Below are positions 1 to 5,657 of a stretch of 9,069 nucleotides of DNA, one piece after another. Below the pieces are notes generated by a model. That model had not been told where the DNA came from. It did no database searches and worked only from the letters and a program-made list of their open reading frames with translations. Positions within the stretch are counted from its first letter, which is position 1; each line of letters starts with the position of its first letter. Origin of the DNA: Thermococcus sp. (GTDB taxonomy: Archaea; Methanobacteriota_B; Thermococci; Thermococcales; Thermococcaceae); assembly GCA_011050175.1 (NCBI GenBank), contig DRGF01000132.1:1-9069 (forward strand), written 5' to 3'. The translations under genes were made by a program, and so were the position numbers.

Positions 1-1
1 A

Positions 2-235
2 ATGGAGGTTAAGGTCTTCCGCGTTAAGGGCGTTTTCGAGAGGAACGGAAAGAAGGAAAAGTTCACCAAGGAATACAGGGCTCTCAAGGAGGAGCACGTC
101 AAGGAGCTCGTTTACTCCGAGATCGGCAGCAAGCACCGCGTTCCGAGGAGCAAGATATGGGTCGAGAGCATCGAGGAGATAAAGCCGGAAGAGGCTGAGG
201 ATCCGATAGTCAGAAAGCTCAGCCTTGAGCTCTGA
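2..235 (+). CDS. rpl18a: 50S ribosomal protein L18Ae (LX)
   Basis: Small basic protein of the large ribosomal subunit, 77 residues, the archaeal short form of eukaryotic L18a/L20a. The whole chain reads like the Thermococcales L18Ae: it begins [10 protein letters not shown], has the central stretch [20 protein letters not shown] at residues 23-42, a basic [12 protein letters not shown] segment at about residues 44-55, and ends with KLSLEL. The ATG at base 2 gives the usual family length, so the gene looks complete, but its ribosome binding site and promoter lie outside the window. In many archaea this gene clusters with L31e, L39e, aIF6 and prefoldin alpha, so ribosomal neighbours upstream are likely but cannot be seen here. 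Its stop faces the stop of the minus-strand PP-loop gene only nine bases away. Confidence 0.95.
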   Translation: MEVKVFRVKGVFERNGKKEKFTKEYRALKEEHVKELVYSEIGSKHRVPRSKIWVESIEEIKPEEAEDPIVRKLSLEL

Positions 236-256
236 TTTCCTTTTCTACTTCTCCCT
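236..256 (+). terminator. Pyrimidine-rich tract between convergent genes
   Basis: Directly after the L18Ae stop the plus strand is a continuous run of T and C with few purines, including TTTTC at 241-245. Archaeal termination in Thermococcales relies on T-rich non-template tracts, so this is a plausible terminator for L18Ae. It continues into the 3' end of the convergent PP-loop gene. There is no hairpin. Confidence 0.4.
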
Positions 257-844
257 CCAGCCGAGAACCCTCGACTGGTAGTGCCTCTTCGGGAATATCT
301 CCAGGGGATTGATTCCCCTCTCACGGAGCAGGTGTCTCAGCTCGACCTCGTAGTCCGCTTTCTCTAGCTCCTCACTCTCCCTGATTTCAACGACGAAGAG
401 CCTCTCAGTGAGTTCCCTTATCGTCTTGTAGCCGAGGCCGAGTAGTGGTCGTATGTAAGCGATGTTGAAGCGATCCTCCAGGGAGCGCGCCTTCGGCAGG
501 TCGAGGAATGGAACCCTGTCGTCCCTCCGCGTCCCGTCGCTCACGCGCTCGACTTCGGGCATTGAAGCCACAGCCTCTAGGGCCCTCTCGTGAATGAACT
601 GAATAGCGTTGTTCGGGTGGCCGTCTTTGATCGCCATGTCCGCGGCTTTCTCCAGAATCTCCCCTGGCAGATAGACGACCTGGTGCTCGAAGCCCAGCCT
701 TTCGGCGGTCTCTCTGGCGAAACTCCAGTTGTCGAGGAGGCCAAAGCTGACAGTTACCAGTCTCACATCGTAGCCGAGTCTGGTTAGAATCCACGCGGCT
801 AAGCTTGAGTCCTTTCCGCCGGAATAGAGATGGTGGACTTTCAT
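245..844 (-). CDS. PP-loop ATPase-type protein (archaeal 'alpha hydrolase' family)
   Basis: 199-residue member of the adenine-nucleotide alpha hydrolase (PP-loop) fold. The pyrophosphate-binding motif SGGKDS is at residues 8-13, immediately after the first beta strand, as in N-type ATP pyrophosphatases such as asparagine synthetase, ThiI or TtcA. A second conserved-looking cluster, VSDGTRRDDRVPF at residues 101-113, would lie near the active site. Such enzymes adenylate a substrate, releasing pyrophosphate, before amidation or thiolation. I cannot assign the substrate. There are no cysteine pairs or zinc-ribbon cysteines of the tRNA-thiolation type. The ATG at 844 is preceded by GGGGTGA at 849-855, a good binding site four bases away. 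It is divergent from the YhbY-S19e unit and convergent with L18Ae, so it is probably transcribed alone. Confidence 0.85.
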   Translation of the reverse strand: MKVHHLYSGGKDSSLAAWILTRLGYDVRLVTVSFGLLDNWSFARETAERLGFEHQVVYLPGEILEKAADMAIKDGHPNNAIQFIHERALEAVASMPEVERVSDGTRRDDRVPFLDLPKARSLEDRFNIAYIRPLLGLGYKTIRELTERLFVVEIRESEELEKADYEVELRHLLRERGINPLEIFPKRHYQSRVLGWREK

Positions 845-874
845 TGTTTCACCCCAATGCTTCCACTGCGGGAC

Positions 875-884
875 AATTTAAAGG
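875..884 (-). promoter_or_regulatory. Probable TATA box of the PP-loop gene
   Basis: Read on the minus strand this is CCTTTAAATT, a TATA-like element about 31 bases upstream of the ATG at 844. A start site about 25 bases downstream falls near 853, giving a very short leader that would just include or slightly clip the GGGGTGA binding site. Position and composition are the only evidence. Confidence 0.45.
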
Positions 885-912
885 TCTTGGGGTTTAGTCG
901 GAGAAACGTAGT

Positions 913-951
913 AACTTTGGGGGACTCCGCCCAACAACTTTGCAGGGGAGT
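913..951. repeat. Imperfect direct repeat in the divergent promoter region
   Basis: AACTTTGGGGGACT at 913-926 is echoed by AACTTTGCAGGGGAGT at 936-951, about one to two helical turns apart. The second copy carries two extra bases and a C-to-G change. The inner parts GGACTCC (922-928) and GGAGTTC (947-953) could also pair with one G-T wobble. It lies upstream of the YhbY-S19e TATA box, where a transcription regulator could bind. No known motif is recognised. Confidence 0.35.
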
Positions 952-970
952 TCGTTAGGCAACCTTTAAA

Positions 971-987
971 AGGCCAACTTTTATAAG
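971..987 (+). promoter_or_regulatory. Promoter (TATA box) of the YhbY-S19e unit
   Basis: The TATA-like sequence CTTTTATAAG at 978-987 lies 39-48 bases before the ATG at 1026. Transcription would start near 1007-1010, leaving a leader of roughly 16-19 bases containing the GAGGTGA binding site. A second A/T core, TTTAAAA at 965-971, sits just upstream and could be an alternative, but 978-987 has better spacing. Confidence 0.6.
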
Positions 988-1025
988 GCCTTCAGCAAAC
1001 CGCGAGAGACTTAGAGGTGAGAGAG

Positions 1026-1442
1026 ATGGAGAAACGCTTACCTGGAAAAGTGAGACGCGCCGTGCGGGCGAGATACTATGATATCCCTCCACGCGCGTGG
1101 ATAGGCAAGCGAGGGTTAGATGAGCGTGTCATCGATGAGATAAACACCCAGCTTGAGAAGGACGGCATCCTCAAGGTTGAGATAAGAAAAGGTGCCCTTA
1201 TCAACACCGGACTTGACAGGCAGGCCCTGGCGGAGAAAGTCGCGGAAATGACTGACAGCGAACTCATCGATGTGCGCGGCAAAAGGTTTATATTATTCAA
1301 ACCGAGGGAAGGTTGGGAAAAGTATTTAAGGAAGCTCCAGAGAAAGGAGCTTTCGAAGGAAAAGCGGGAGGAGAAGCCCGTTAAGAAAGTCAAGCTCGAT
1401 ATCGCTCAATTCAGGAGGAAATTCAAGAAGGGGAGGGATTGA
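1026..1442 (+). CDS. YhbY/CRM-domain RNA-binding protein
   Basis: Single CRM (chloroplast RNA splicing and ribosome maturation) domain protein, 138 residues from this start. The domain covers about residues 10-95. The GxxG-type loop is GKRG in the run WIGKRGLDERVIDEI, and a late strand reads ELIDVRGKRFILFKP, the usual YhbY ending. Bacterial YhbY associates with pre-50S particles, so a role in ribosome assembly is the family-based guess. The C-terminal 40 residues are highly basic and probably contact RNA. I chose ATG 1026 over the in-frame GTG 1017 because GAGGTGA at 1014-1020 is then spaced five bases upstream, whereas with GTG 1017 the start would fall inside the binding site. It is followed three bases after its stop by S19e, so co-transcription with a ribosomal gene is nearly certain. 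Confidence 0.85.
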   Translation: MEKRLPGKVRRAVRARYYDIPPRAWIGKRGLDERVIDEINTQLEKDGILKVEIRKGALINTGLDRQALAEKVAEMTDSELIDVRGKRFILFKPREGWEKYLRKLQRKELSKEKREEKPVKKVKLDIAQFRRKFKKGRD

Positions 1443-1445
1443 AGA

Positions 1446-1898
1446 ATGGCGACTGTTTACGACGTTCCCGGTGATTTGCTCGTTGAGAGGATTGCCCAGA
1501 AGCTTAAGGAGATAGAGGCCATCAAGCCGCCCGAGTGGGCCCCGTTCGTCAAGACCAGCAGGCACAAGGAGAGGATTCCGGAGCAGGACGACTGGTGGTA
1601 CTACAGGGTCGCCAGCGTCTTCAGGAAGGTCTACGTCGACGGGCCGGTCGGCATCGAGAGGCTCAGGACCTGGTACGGCGGCAGGAAGAACCGCGGCCAC
1701 GCCCCGGAGCACTTCTACAAGGCCGGAGGAAGCATCATCAGGAAGGCCCTCCAGCAGCTCGAAGCGGCTGGCTTCGTCCAGAAGGTTCCGGGTGAGGGAA
1801 GGACCGTCACCCCGCAGGGACAGAGCTTCCTCGACAAGATTGCCACCGAGCTCAAGAAGGAGCTTGAGGAGCAGATTCCCGAGCTCAAGAAGTACTGA
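1446..1898 (+). CDS. rps19e: 30S ribosomal protein S19e
   Basis: 150-residue small-subunit ribosomal protein of the archaeal/eukaryotic S19e family, a winged-helix-like fold that in eukaryotes is needed for small-subunit assembly and 3' processing of its rRNA. Recognisable segments are [20 protein letters not shown] at the start, the [15 protein letters not shown] block at about residues 29-43, [15 protein letters not shown] at about 49-63, the [19 protein letters not shown] stretch at about 71-89, and the helix [18 protein letters not shown] near 95-112. Length is normal. GGGGAGGG at 1430-1437, inside the end of the YhbY gene, is its ribosome binding site. The gene is followed by a T-run terminator and then by AT-rich accessory DNA. 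Confidence 0.96.
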   Translation: MATVYDVPGDLLVERIAQKLKEIEAIKPPEWAPFVKTSRHKERIPEQDDWWYYRVASVFRKVYVDGPVGIERLRTWYGGRKNRGHAPEHFYKAGGSIIRKALQQLEAAGFVQKVPGEGRTVTPQGQSFLDKIATELKKELEEQIPELKKY

Positions 1899-1902
1899 GC
1901 TC

Positions 1903-1912
1903 GGCCTTTTTT
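1903..1912 (+). terminator. T-run terminator after S19e
   Basis: Seven bases after the S19e stop the plus strand reads CGGCC followed by six T residues (1907-1912), a typical archaeal T-tract terminator without a convincing hairpin. It separates the ribosomal unit from the AT-rich gene pair that follows. A second six-T run sits near 1974-1979. Confidence 0.55.
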
Positions 1913-2003
1913 CAAACCTCCTATCGGCCATTTTATAATAATATGATGTTATTAGTTCTTGTTCATCACAGCGTTTTTTGGCATGTTCTATTTATACTAA
2001 CAA

Positions 2004-2018
2004 CCAAAAGATTTTTAA
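2004..2018 (+). promoter_or_regulatory. Promoter of the DUF4855-like gene pair
   Basis: CCAAAAG (2004-2010) followed by ATTTTTAA (2011-2018) has the archaeal pattern of a purine/A-rich BRE and a TATA box. Transcription would begin near 2038-2042, giving a leader of about 25 bases before ATG 2066. This placement excludes the upstream in-frame ATG at 1943 as the translation start. Confidence 0.55.
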
Positions 2019-2065
2019 GGACTAACATTATCATATATTTTGAAACTACTGTTGGAGGGAAAAAT

Positions 2066-3013
2066 ATGCCAACTTTTGCTCTGTTTTGGTTTGAATGGGG
2101 GAGTAACGAATATATTTCAAGAATGAAAGTTGGAACTTCACAAGCTACTGCCCTCGATTTCAAACTGAGAGGATTTGATTATTTAGTAGCACTCGATGGG
2201 GAAGGAAAAAGATCCCGTTATACTGGGGACGGGTATAATGATGGAAAACAGCTCGCTAGGTTCCTCGAGAGTCTATTAGGTAACATGGAGTACTATGTAA
2301 CAATACCATTTTATCGATTTGATAGTAACATTCCTCGTGATAGTGTCAAAGGAAATTTTGATGGATCTTACTGGCAGAAGTGGATTGATGGAGTAGTAGA
2401 TTCCGCTGGTAATAACTTAAAGGGATTCTATTGGAGCTTGGAAGCATCTGGGCAGTTCACCTATGGATATGGCGATGGAAGAGTTAGCAGGTATCTAATA
2501 GAAGGCATGTCTTATTATGTACGCAAAGATTATGGATTGGATTTCATTTGGATCCCCTCTTTAGGTGGGAGAACTGTTAGCGATTTAGAAAAATATACTG
2601 ATATTAAAAGCTACCACGGATACTTTGACTACGTTTTCTGTCAACCTAATTATTACCAGAGACAATTTATGAGCGATGGAACTTCATACTCCTATTTGAA
2701 CCTACTAGATATTTTTCAGTGGATAAGGGGCATTGACTACCCAAAAGTCTCAATTGAACTAGAGGCCGATCGGGGCGTCTTGGGAATTCATTGTTCAGAT
2801 AATAGAGATTGCCCCACAGGAACTTCCTGTGATGGTGGATACTGCCATGAAAATTGCAGAGCACTAAACCCGGTTCCATGTATTGATTATGCCTGTGACT
2901 ACGTTAATGCTCAGTACGATACTCTAGGAGAACTATGGACTAACCGGGCTTACTATTTTAGTACTGATTTAAAGGTCATTGATGCTGTCAGAAATAGATG
3001 TGTTAAGTGGTGA
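2066..3013 (+). CDS. DUF4855-like protein with cysteine-rich insert
   Basis: 315-residue protein that I match to the DUF4855 family, a TIM-barrel-like domain of unknown function. Supporting segments are GFYWSLE at 120-126, IWIP at 161-164, FDYVFCQPNYY at 187-197 and VSIELEAD at 228-235, with acidic residues at strand ends as in glycoside-hydrolase barrels. The acidic residues E126, E231, E233 and D235 are candidate functional residues by position only. Inserted after the IELEAD strand is a cysteine-rich stretch (C243, C249, C255, C260, C264, C272, C277). C192 and C312 make nine cysteines in total. ATG 2066 is chosen because GGAGGG at 2054-2059 is six bases upstream and the probable TATA box lies between it and the earlier ATG at 1943. 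With this start there is no signal peptide. The next gene overlaps or nearly overlaps its stop, so the two form an operon. Codon use is AT-rich, suggesting transfer. The enzymatic role is unknown. Confidence 0.65.
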   Translation: MPTFALFWFEWGSNEYISRMKVGTSQATALDFKLRGFDYLVALDGEGKRSRYTGDGYNDGKQLARFLESLLGNMEYYVTIPFYRFDSNIPRDSVKGNFDGSYWQKWIDGVVDSAGNNLKGFYWSLEASGQFTYGYGDGRVSRYLIEGMSYYVRKDYGLDFIWIPSLGGRTVSDLEKYTDIKSYHGYFDYVFCQPNYYQRQFMSDGTSYSYLNLLDIFQWIRGIDYPKVSIELEADRGVLGIHCSDNRDCPTGTSCDGGYCHENCRALNPVPCIDYACDYVNAQYDTLGELWTNRAYYFSTDLKVIDAVRNRCVKW

Positions 3014-3015
3014 CA

Positions 3016-3993
3016 ATGAAAAAAAAGCTTTTTGTAATTTTTCTTGTAATTTCAATTTCCTTTGTTAATGTCTTTGTTAATGCACAGCAGTTCCGCCTAG
3101 ACTCAGTTGAAGTTATTTCCAGTGGGGAGGATGCTTTTATTCTTGTTAGATGGTGGCTCTATGACCATCAGTGCCAGTGCCCCGGAACTGGGCCGTGCTG
3201 TCCCTCCTCACCGGTCTCCGCTTGGATTGATATCTACCACTTCAACGGCAGCTCTCTGAGATACGTTGGGAGATCAGGATACGCCGAGGACTTGCCGGTT
3301 GCCTTTGTACCTCCAGGTTCCCCGGATCTGCCCGCCAACGCTTGGCTCGTCTTCAACGGCACCCACCTGTTCTGGTTCATGCCTGGAGAGAAATGCGTTC
3401 GCACGCTGGGCGAGCTCCGGCAGGATTCCGGAAGCGTGAGGCTCAATCCCCCGGACGTTTACGTTGTCCACCGCAACGGGACGTTCGAGGTTTACCGCGT
3501 TACCGAAGACGCTTTCTTCGGGGTAAACGAACCCGCCGGGGAGCACGTCTCTTACGTTCCACCCAGGTTCAACGTCAGCATCTCCGGTCAAAACCTCGTG
3601 GTTGAGGGCAACGGAGAGCGGTACGAGATACCCATCGCGGAGCTGGAGGAATACTACTCCAGGCAAAACATTGAGCATCTCGCCGCAGTCCCAGTCGCCG
3701 GCGGAGTGCTCATCTACTACGTTCCTGGTCACCACCTAGACAACAGCTCGACTTCCATTGAGAACCCCTCAGAAGTTCCATTGCTCTTCTATCTCGGCGG
3801 GCGTCTCACGGTGTATACCTTCATAGAACCCGCTCATACGTGGCCCTCATCCTCCTGGCCCGAGCCGGTCGATTTCAGATATCCCCAATGTTCTGACGGC
3901 TCTGAACCCTCTGGAGACTTCACAACTACGGTGTGTCTCGCCGTGGCCATCCTTGGGGTGGCGGTTCTCATCCTGACCCTGGGGAGAAGATGA
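3016..3993 (+). CDS. Secreted, C-terminally membrane-anchored protein of unknown function
   Basis: 325-residue protein with a clear signal peptide: MKKK, a hydrophobic core at residues 5-20, and a likely cleavage after VNA at 21-23. A single hydrophobic helix near 305-322 ends in RR, so the bulk of the chain should face outside, anchored at its C terminus. Five N-glycosylation sequons (N77, N114, N154, N186, N243) fit an extracellular location. A compact cysteine cluster CQC..GTGPCC lies at 53-62, with further cysteines at 127, 292 and 307. The tail resembles the Thermococcales CGP-CTERM layout but lacks the CGP tripeptide. ATG 3016 is two bases past the upstream stop. GGTGA at 3009-3013 is unusually close (two bases), so GTG 3007 or 3010 cannot be excluded. 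The first 40-50 codons are AT-rich and the remainder GC-rich. I recognise no domain for the ectodomain. Confidence 0.75.
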   Translation: MKKKLFVIFLVISISFVNVFVNAQQFRLDSVEVISSGEDAFILVRWWLYDHQCQCPGTGPCCPSSPVSAWIDIYHFNGSSLRYVGRSGYAEDLPVAFVPPGSPDLPANAWLVFNGTHLFWFMPGEKCVRTLGELRQDSGSVRLNPPDVYVVHRNGTFEVYRVTEDAFFGVNEPAGEHVSYVPPRFNVSISGQNLVVEGNGERYEIPIAELEEYYSRQNIEHLAAVPVAGGVLIYYVPGHHLDNSSTSIENPSEVPLLFYLGGRLTVYTFIEPAHTWPSSSWPEPVDFRYPQCSDGSEPSGDFTTTVCLAVAILGVAVLILTLGRR

Positions 3994-4004
3994 GGCCCTG
4001 AAAC

Positions 4005-4018
4005 GCAAAGCCTTTTAA
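4005..4018 (+). promoter_or_regulatory. Promoter of the PDCD5 unit
   Basis: GCAAAGCC (4005-4012) followed by TTTTAA (4013-4018) reads as BRE plus TATA box. The predicted start near 4038-4041 would put the GGAGGTGA binding site (4040-4047) almost at the 5' end of the message. Confidence 0.55.
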
Positions 4019-4052
4019 CCCCCTCCCCAATCTTAACCCGGAGGTGAGGGCC

Positions 4053-4391
4053 ATGGCTGAGGACATAGAGGAGATCAGGAAGCGCAAACTCATGGAACTC
4101 CAGAAGAAGTACCTTGAACAGCAGAAGGCCCAGGAAGAGGCTATAAAGCAGGAGATGGAGCTTGAGGCCCAGCTCGATGCTATGATGAGGCGCATACTTA
4201 CGCCCGAAGCGAGGGAGAGACTCGGGCGCGTTAAGCTCGTGAGGCCCGAACTGGCCCGCCAGGTGGAGCTCATCCTCGTTCAGCTGTATCAGGCCGGACA
4301 GATACGCGAGCCTCTGGACGATGCCAAACTGAAGAAGATTCTTGCCCAGATCGAAGCGAGAACCAGACGGGACTTCAGGATTAAGTGGTGA
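4053..4391 (+). CDS. PDCD5-family DNA-binding protein
   Basis: 112-residue archaeal homologue of eukaryotic programmed cell death protein 5 (TFAR19), annotated in archaea as a DNA-binding protein of uncertain role. It starts with a charged, probably helical arm (MAEDIEEIRKRKLMELQKKY). A three-helix core follows, with the family-typical ILTPEARERLGRVKLVRPELA at about residues 48-68 and QVELILVQLYQAGQI at about 70-84, and a basic tail ending RRDFRIKW. The length is normal. ATG 4053 is preferred over in-frame GTG 4044 because GGAGGTGA at 4040-4047 is then five bases upstream, while GTG 4044 lies inside that site. In archaea this gene commonly accompanies S19e. Here the two are separated by the accessory pair at 2066-3993. 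The next gene starts 17 bases downstream. Confidence 0.9.
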   Translation: MAEDIEEIRKRKLMELQKKYLEQQKAQEEAIKQEMELEAQLDAMMRRILTPEARERLGRVKLVRPELARQVELILVQLYQAGQIREPLDDAKLKKILAQIEARTRRDFRIKW

Positions 4392-4408
4392 GTCCGGAAG
4401 GTGGCTCC

Positions 4409-4681
4409 ATGGACGCCAGGGAGATAGTTAAAATCCTCGACGAAAAGGGAGAGGTTAGCCTCGATACTTGGAAGGCTGTCTCCGTGAAGAAGAACAAGGA
4501 CGGTACGGTCGATATTCTCTACCGCAACCTCCATGTCGGGACCGAGGATGACCCTGTCTTCCTCTGGATTTACGCCAATATAGTTGAGGAAGACTGGGAA
4601 GTTCGGGTTCTTGAAAGGATAACCTTCAAGCGAGAGGACCTTGCGTGGGTTCTCCGGTATGTGGCGAAGAAAAAGGGCTAA
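4409..4681 (+). CDS. Conserved hypothetical protein, 90 residues
   Basis: Short soluble acidic/basic protein with no domain I recognise. It has no signal peptide, membrane helix, cysteine or nucleotide-binding motif. Predicted by eye as mixed alpha/beta: an N-terminal helix (DAREIVKILDEKG), two strands around TWKAVSVKKNKDGTVDILYR at 24-43, a hydrophobic stretch VFLWIYANI at about 50-58, and a C-terminal helix (EDLAWVLRYVAKKK). ATG 4409 has GGAAGGTGG at 4396-4404 as binding site. The longer frame from GTG 4385 overlaps the PDCD5 stop and is less likely. It follows PDCD5 by 17 bases, so the two are probably co-transcribed. Its stop codon touches the TFB promoter. Base composition matches the core genes, suggesting a resident Thermococcales gene. 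Confidence 0.75.
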   Translation: MDAREIVKILDEKGEVSLDTWKAVSVKKNKDGTVDILYRNLHVGTEDDPVFLWIYANIVEEDWEVRVLERITFKREDLAWVLRYVAKKKG

Positions 4682-4691
4682 AGGTTTATAA
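4680..4691 (+). promoter_or_regulatory. BRE/TATA promoter of tfb
   Basis: AAAGG at 4680-4684 followed by TTTATAA at 4685-4691 is a close match to a strong Thermococcales BRE plus TATA box. The first two A residues are also the last two bases of the upstream TAA stop. Transcription would start near 4712-4715, leaving a leader of about 15-18 bases with GGGGGTG (4718-4724) as ribosome binding site. Confidence 0.7.
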
Positions 4692-4729
4692 GGTCTGCAT
4701 AAAATAGCCGGCCGGTTGGGGGTGTTGGA

Positions 4730-5629
4730 GTGAGCAATCGTAGGGTTTGCCCGGTGTGTGGCTCGACGGACTTCATATATGACCCGGGTAGGGGCGAGAT
4801 AGTCTGTAAGACTTGCGGGTATGTTATTGAGGAAAACGTTGTGGACACCGGACCGGAATGGCGCGCGTTTGATGCCAGCCAGAGGGAGAAGAGGGCCCGT
4901 GTCGGTGCCCCCGAGAGTATTCTTCTCCACGATAAGGGACTATCAACCGATATCGGTATCGACAGGAACCTTTCTGGATTGATGCGCGAGAAGATGTACC
5001 GTTTGAGGAAGTGGCAGTCCAGGCTGAGGGTCAGCGACGCCGCCGAACGTAACCTCGCGTTTGCCCTGAGTGAACTGGATAGAATAGCGAGCCAGCTCAA
5101 GCTTCCGAGACACGTTGAAGAGGAGGCCGCCCGTCTCTACAGGGAGGCCGTTAGGAAGGGCCTCATAAGGGGCCGCTCCATTGAGAGCGTCATAGCGGCC
5201 TGTGTTTACGCCGCGTGCAGGCTCATTAAAGTCCCGAGGACGCTCGACGAGATAGCCGACATATCGCGCGTTGACAAGAAGGAGATAGGAAGGAGCTTCC
5301 GCTTCATCGCGAGAAACCTGAACCTCACTCCAAAGAAGCTCTTCGTAAAGCCGACCGACTACGTCAACAAGTTTGCCGATGAGCTTAACTTGAGCGAGAA
5401 GGTCAGGAGAAGGGCTATAGAGATACTGGAGGAGGCCTATGACAGGGGCCTCACCAGTGGAAAGAGCCCGGCAGGCCTTGTTGCCGCGGCCTTGTACATA
5501 GCCAGCCTGCTCGAGGACGAGAAGAGAACCCAGCGCGAGGTAGCGGAGGTAGCGCGCGTCACAGAGGTAACGGTAAGAAACAGGTATAAAGAGCTTGTGG
5601 AGAAGCTGAACCTTAAGATTCCAGTTTGA
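4730..5629 (+). CDS. tfb: Transcription initiation factor B (TFB)
   Basis: 299-residue archaeal TFIIB homologue, which binds TBP and the BRE and recruits RNA polymerase. It has an N-terminal zinc ribbon with C7, C10, C26 and C29, then the conserved B-reader/linker segment at about 41-75 (GPEWRAFD, RVGAPESILLHDKGLS). Two cyclin-like repeats follow, at about 105-200 and 205-298. The second contains the BRE-recognition helix-turn-helix near 266-286 (RTQREVAEVARVTEVTVRNR). The sequence closely resembles remembered Pyrococcus/Thermococcus TFB1. The start is GTG 4730, with GGGGGTG at 4718-4724 five bases before it and no ATG that would keep the zinc ribbon intact. It has its own promoter right at the end of the upstream gene and ends only three bases from the convergent GIY-YIG gene. 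Confidence 0.97.
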   Translation: MSNRRVCPVCGSTDFIYDPGRGEIVCKTCGYVIEENVVDTGPEWRAFDASQREKRARVGAPESILLHDKGLSTDIGIDRNLSGLMREKMYRLRKWQSRLRVSDAAERNLAFALSELDRIASQLKLPRHVEEEAARLYREAVRKGLIRGRSIESVIAACVYAACRLIKVPRTLDEIADISRVDKKEIGRSFRFIARNLNLTPKKLFVKPTDYVNKFADELNLSEKVRRRAIEILEEAYDRGLTSGKSPAGLVAAALYIASLLEDEKRTQREVAEVARVTEVTVRNRYKELVEKLNLKIPV

Positions 5630-5657
5630 ATTTTATCCTTGCTTTTTGGCTTTATTT
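5630..5657 (+). terminator. T-rich terminator of tfb inside the convergent gene
   Basis: After the TFB stop the plus strand is T-rich with runs TTTT (5631-5634), TTTTT (5643-5647) and TTT (5651-5653, 5655-5657), fitting archaeal T-tract termination. These bases are also the 3' codons of the minus-strand GIY-YIG gene, so tfb transcripts end in antisense to it. Confidence 0.5.

Larger units (their letters stand above)
1926..3150. other. AT-rich block of probable foreign origin
   Basis: Base composition changes sharply just after the S19e terminator. The intergenic region, the whole DUF4855-like gene and the first 40-50 codons of the next gene use AT-rich codons (many ATT, TAT, GAT, AAA, TTT), unlike the GC-rich ribosomal gene upstream and the GC-rich remainder of the downstream gene. 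The edges are approximate because I judged them by eye. No transposase, integrase, target-site duplication or tRNA target is visible at either edge. Confidence 0.6.

Noticed and set aside
1326..1931. 201-codon minus-strand frame
   Set aside because: It is a Leu/Pro-rich translation opposite YhbY and S19e, a typical shadow of a lysine/glutamate-rich ribosomal gene.
1902..1934. CGGCCTTTTTT and CGGCCATTTTA as target-site duplication at the left edge of the AT-rich block
   Set aside because: Both copies lie on the same side of the block, so they cannot flank an insertion. The first is better explained as the S19e terminator.
1943..2065. 41-codon N-terminal extension of the DUF4855-like protein as a signal anchor
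   Set aside because: It precedes the probable TATA box at 2011-2018, has no binding site before ATG 1943, and ATG 2066 has a good GGAGGG site.
3003..4391. Shared 11-base TTAAGTGGTGA at 3003-3013 and 4381-4391 as insertion-site duplication
   Set aside because: Both copies are coding ends (Lys-Trp-stop) that also provide GGTGA-like sites. An 11-base match is expected by chance in a window of this size, and the copies do not bracket the AT-rich block.
4289..4930. 213-codon minus-strand frame crossing PDCD5, the 90-residue gene and tfb
   Set aside because: It spans the tfb promoter and three well-supported genes on the other strand and has no recognisable motifs.
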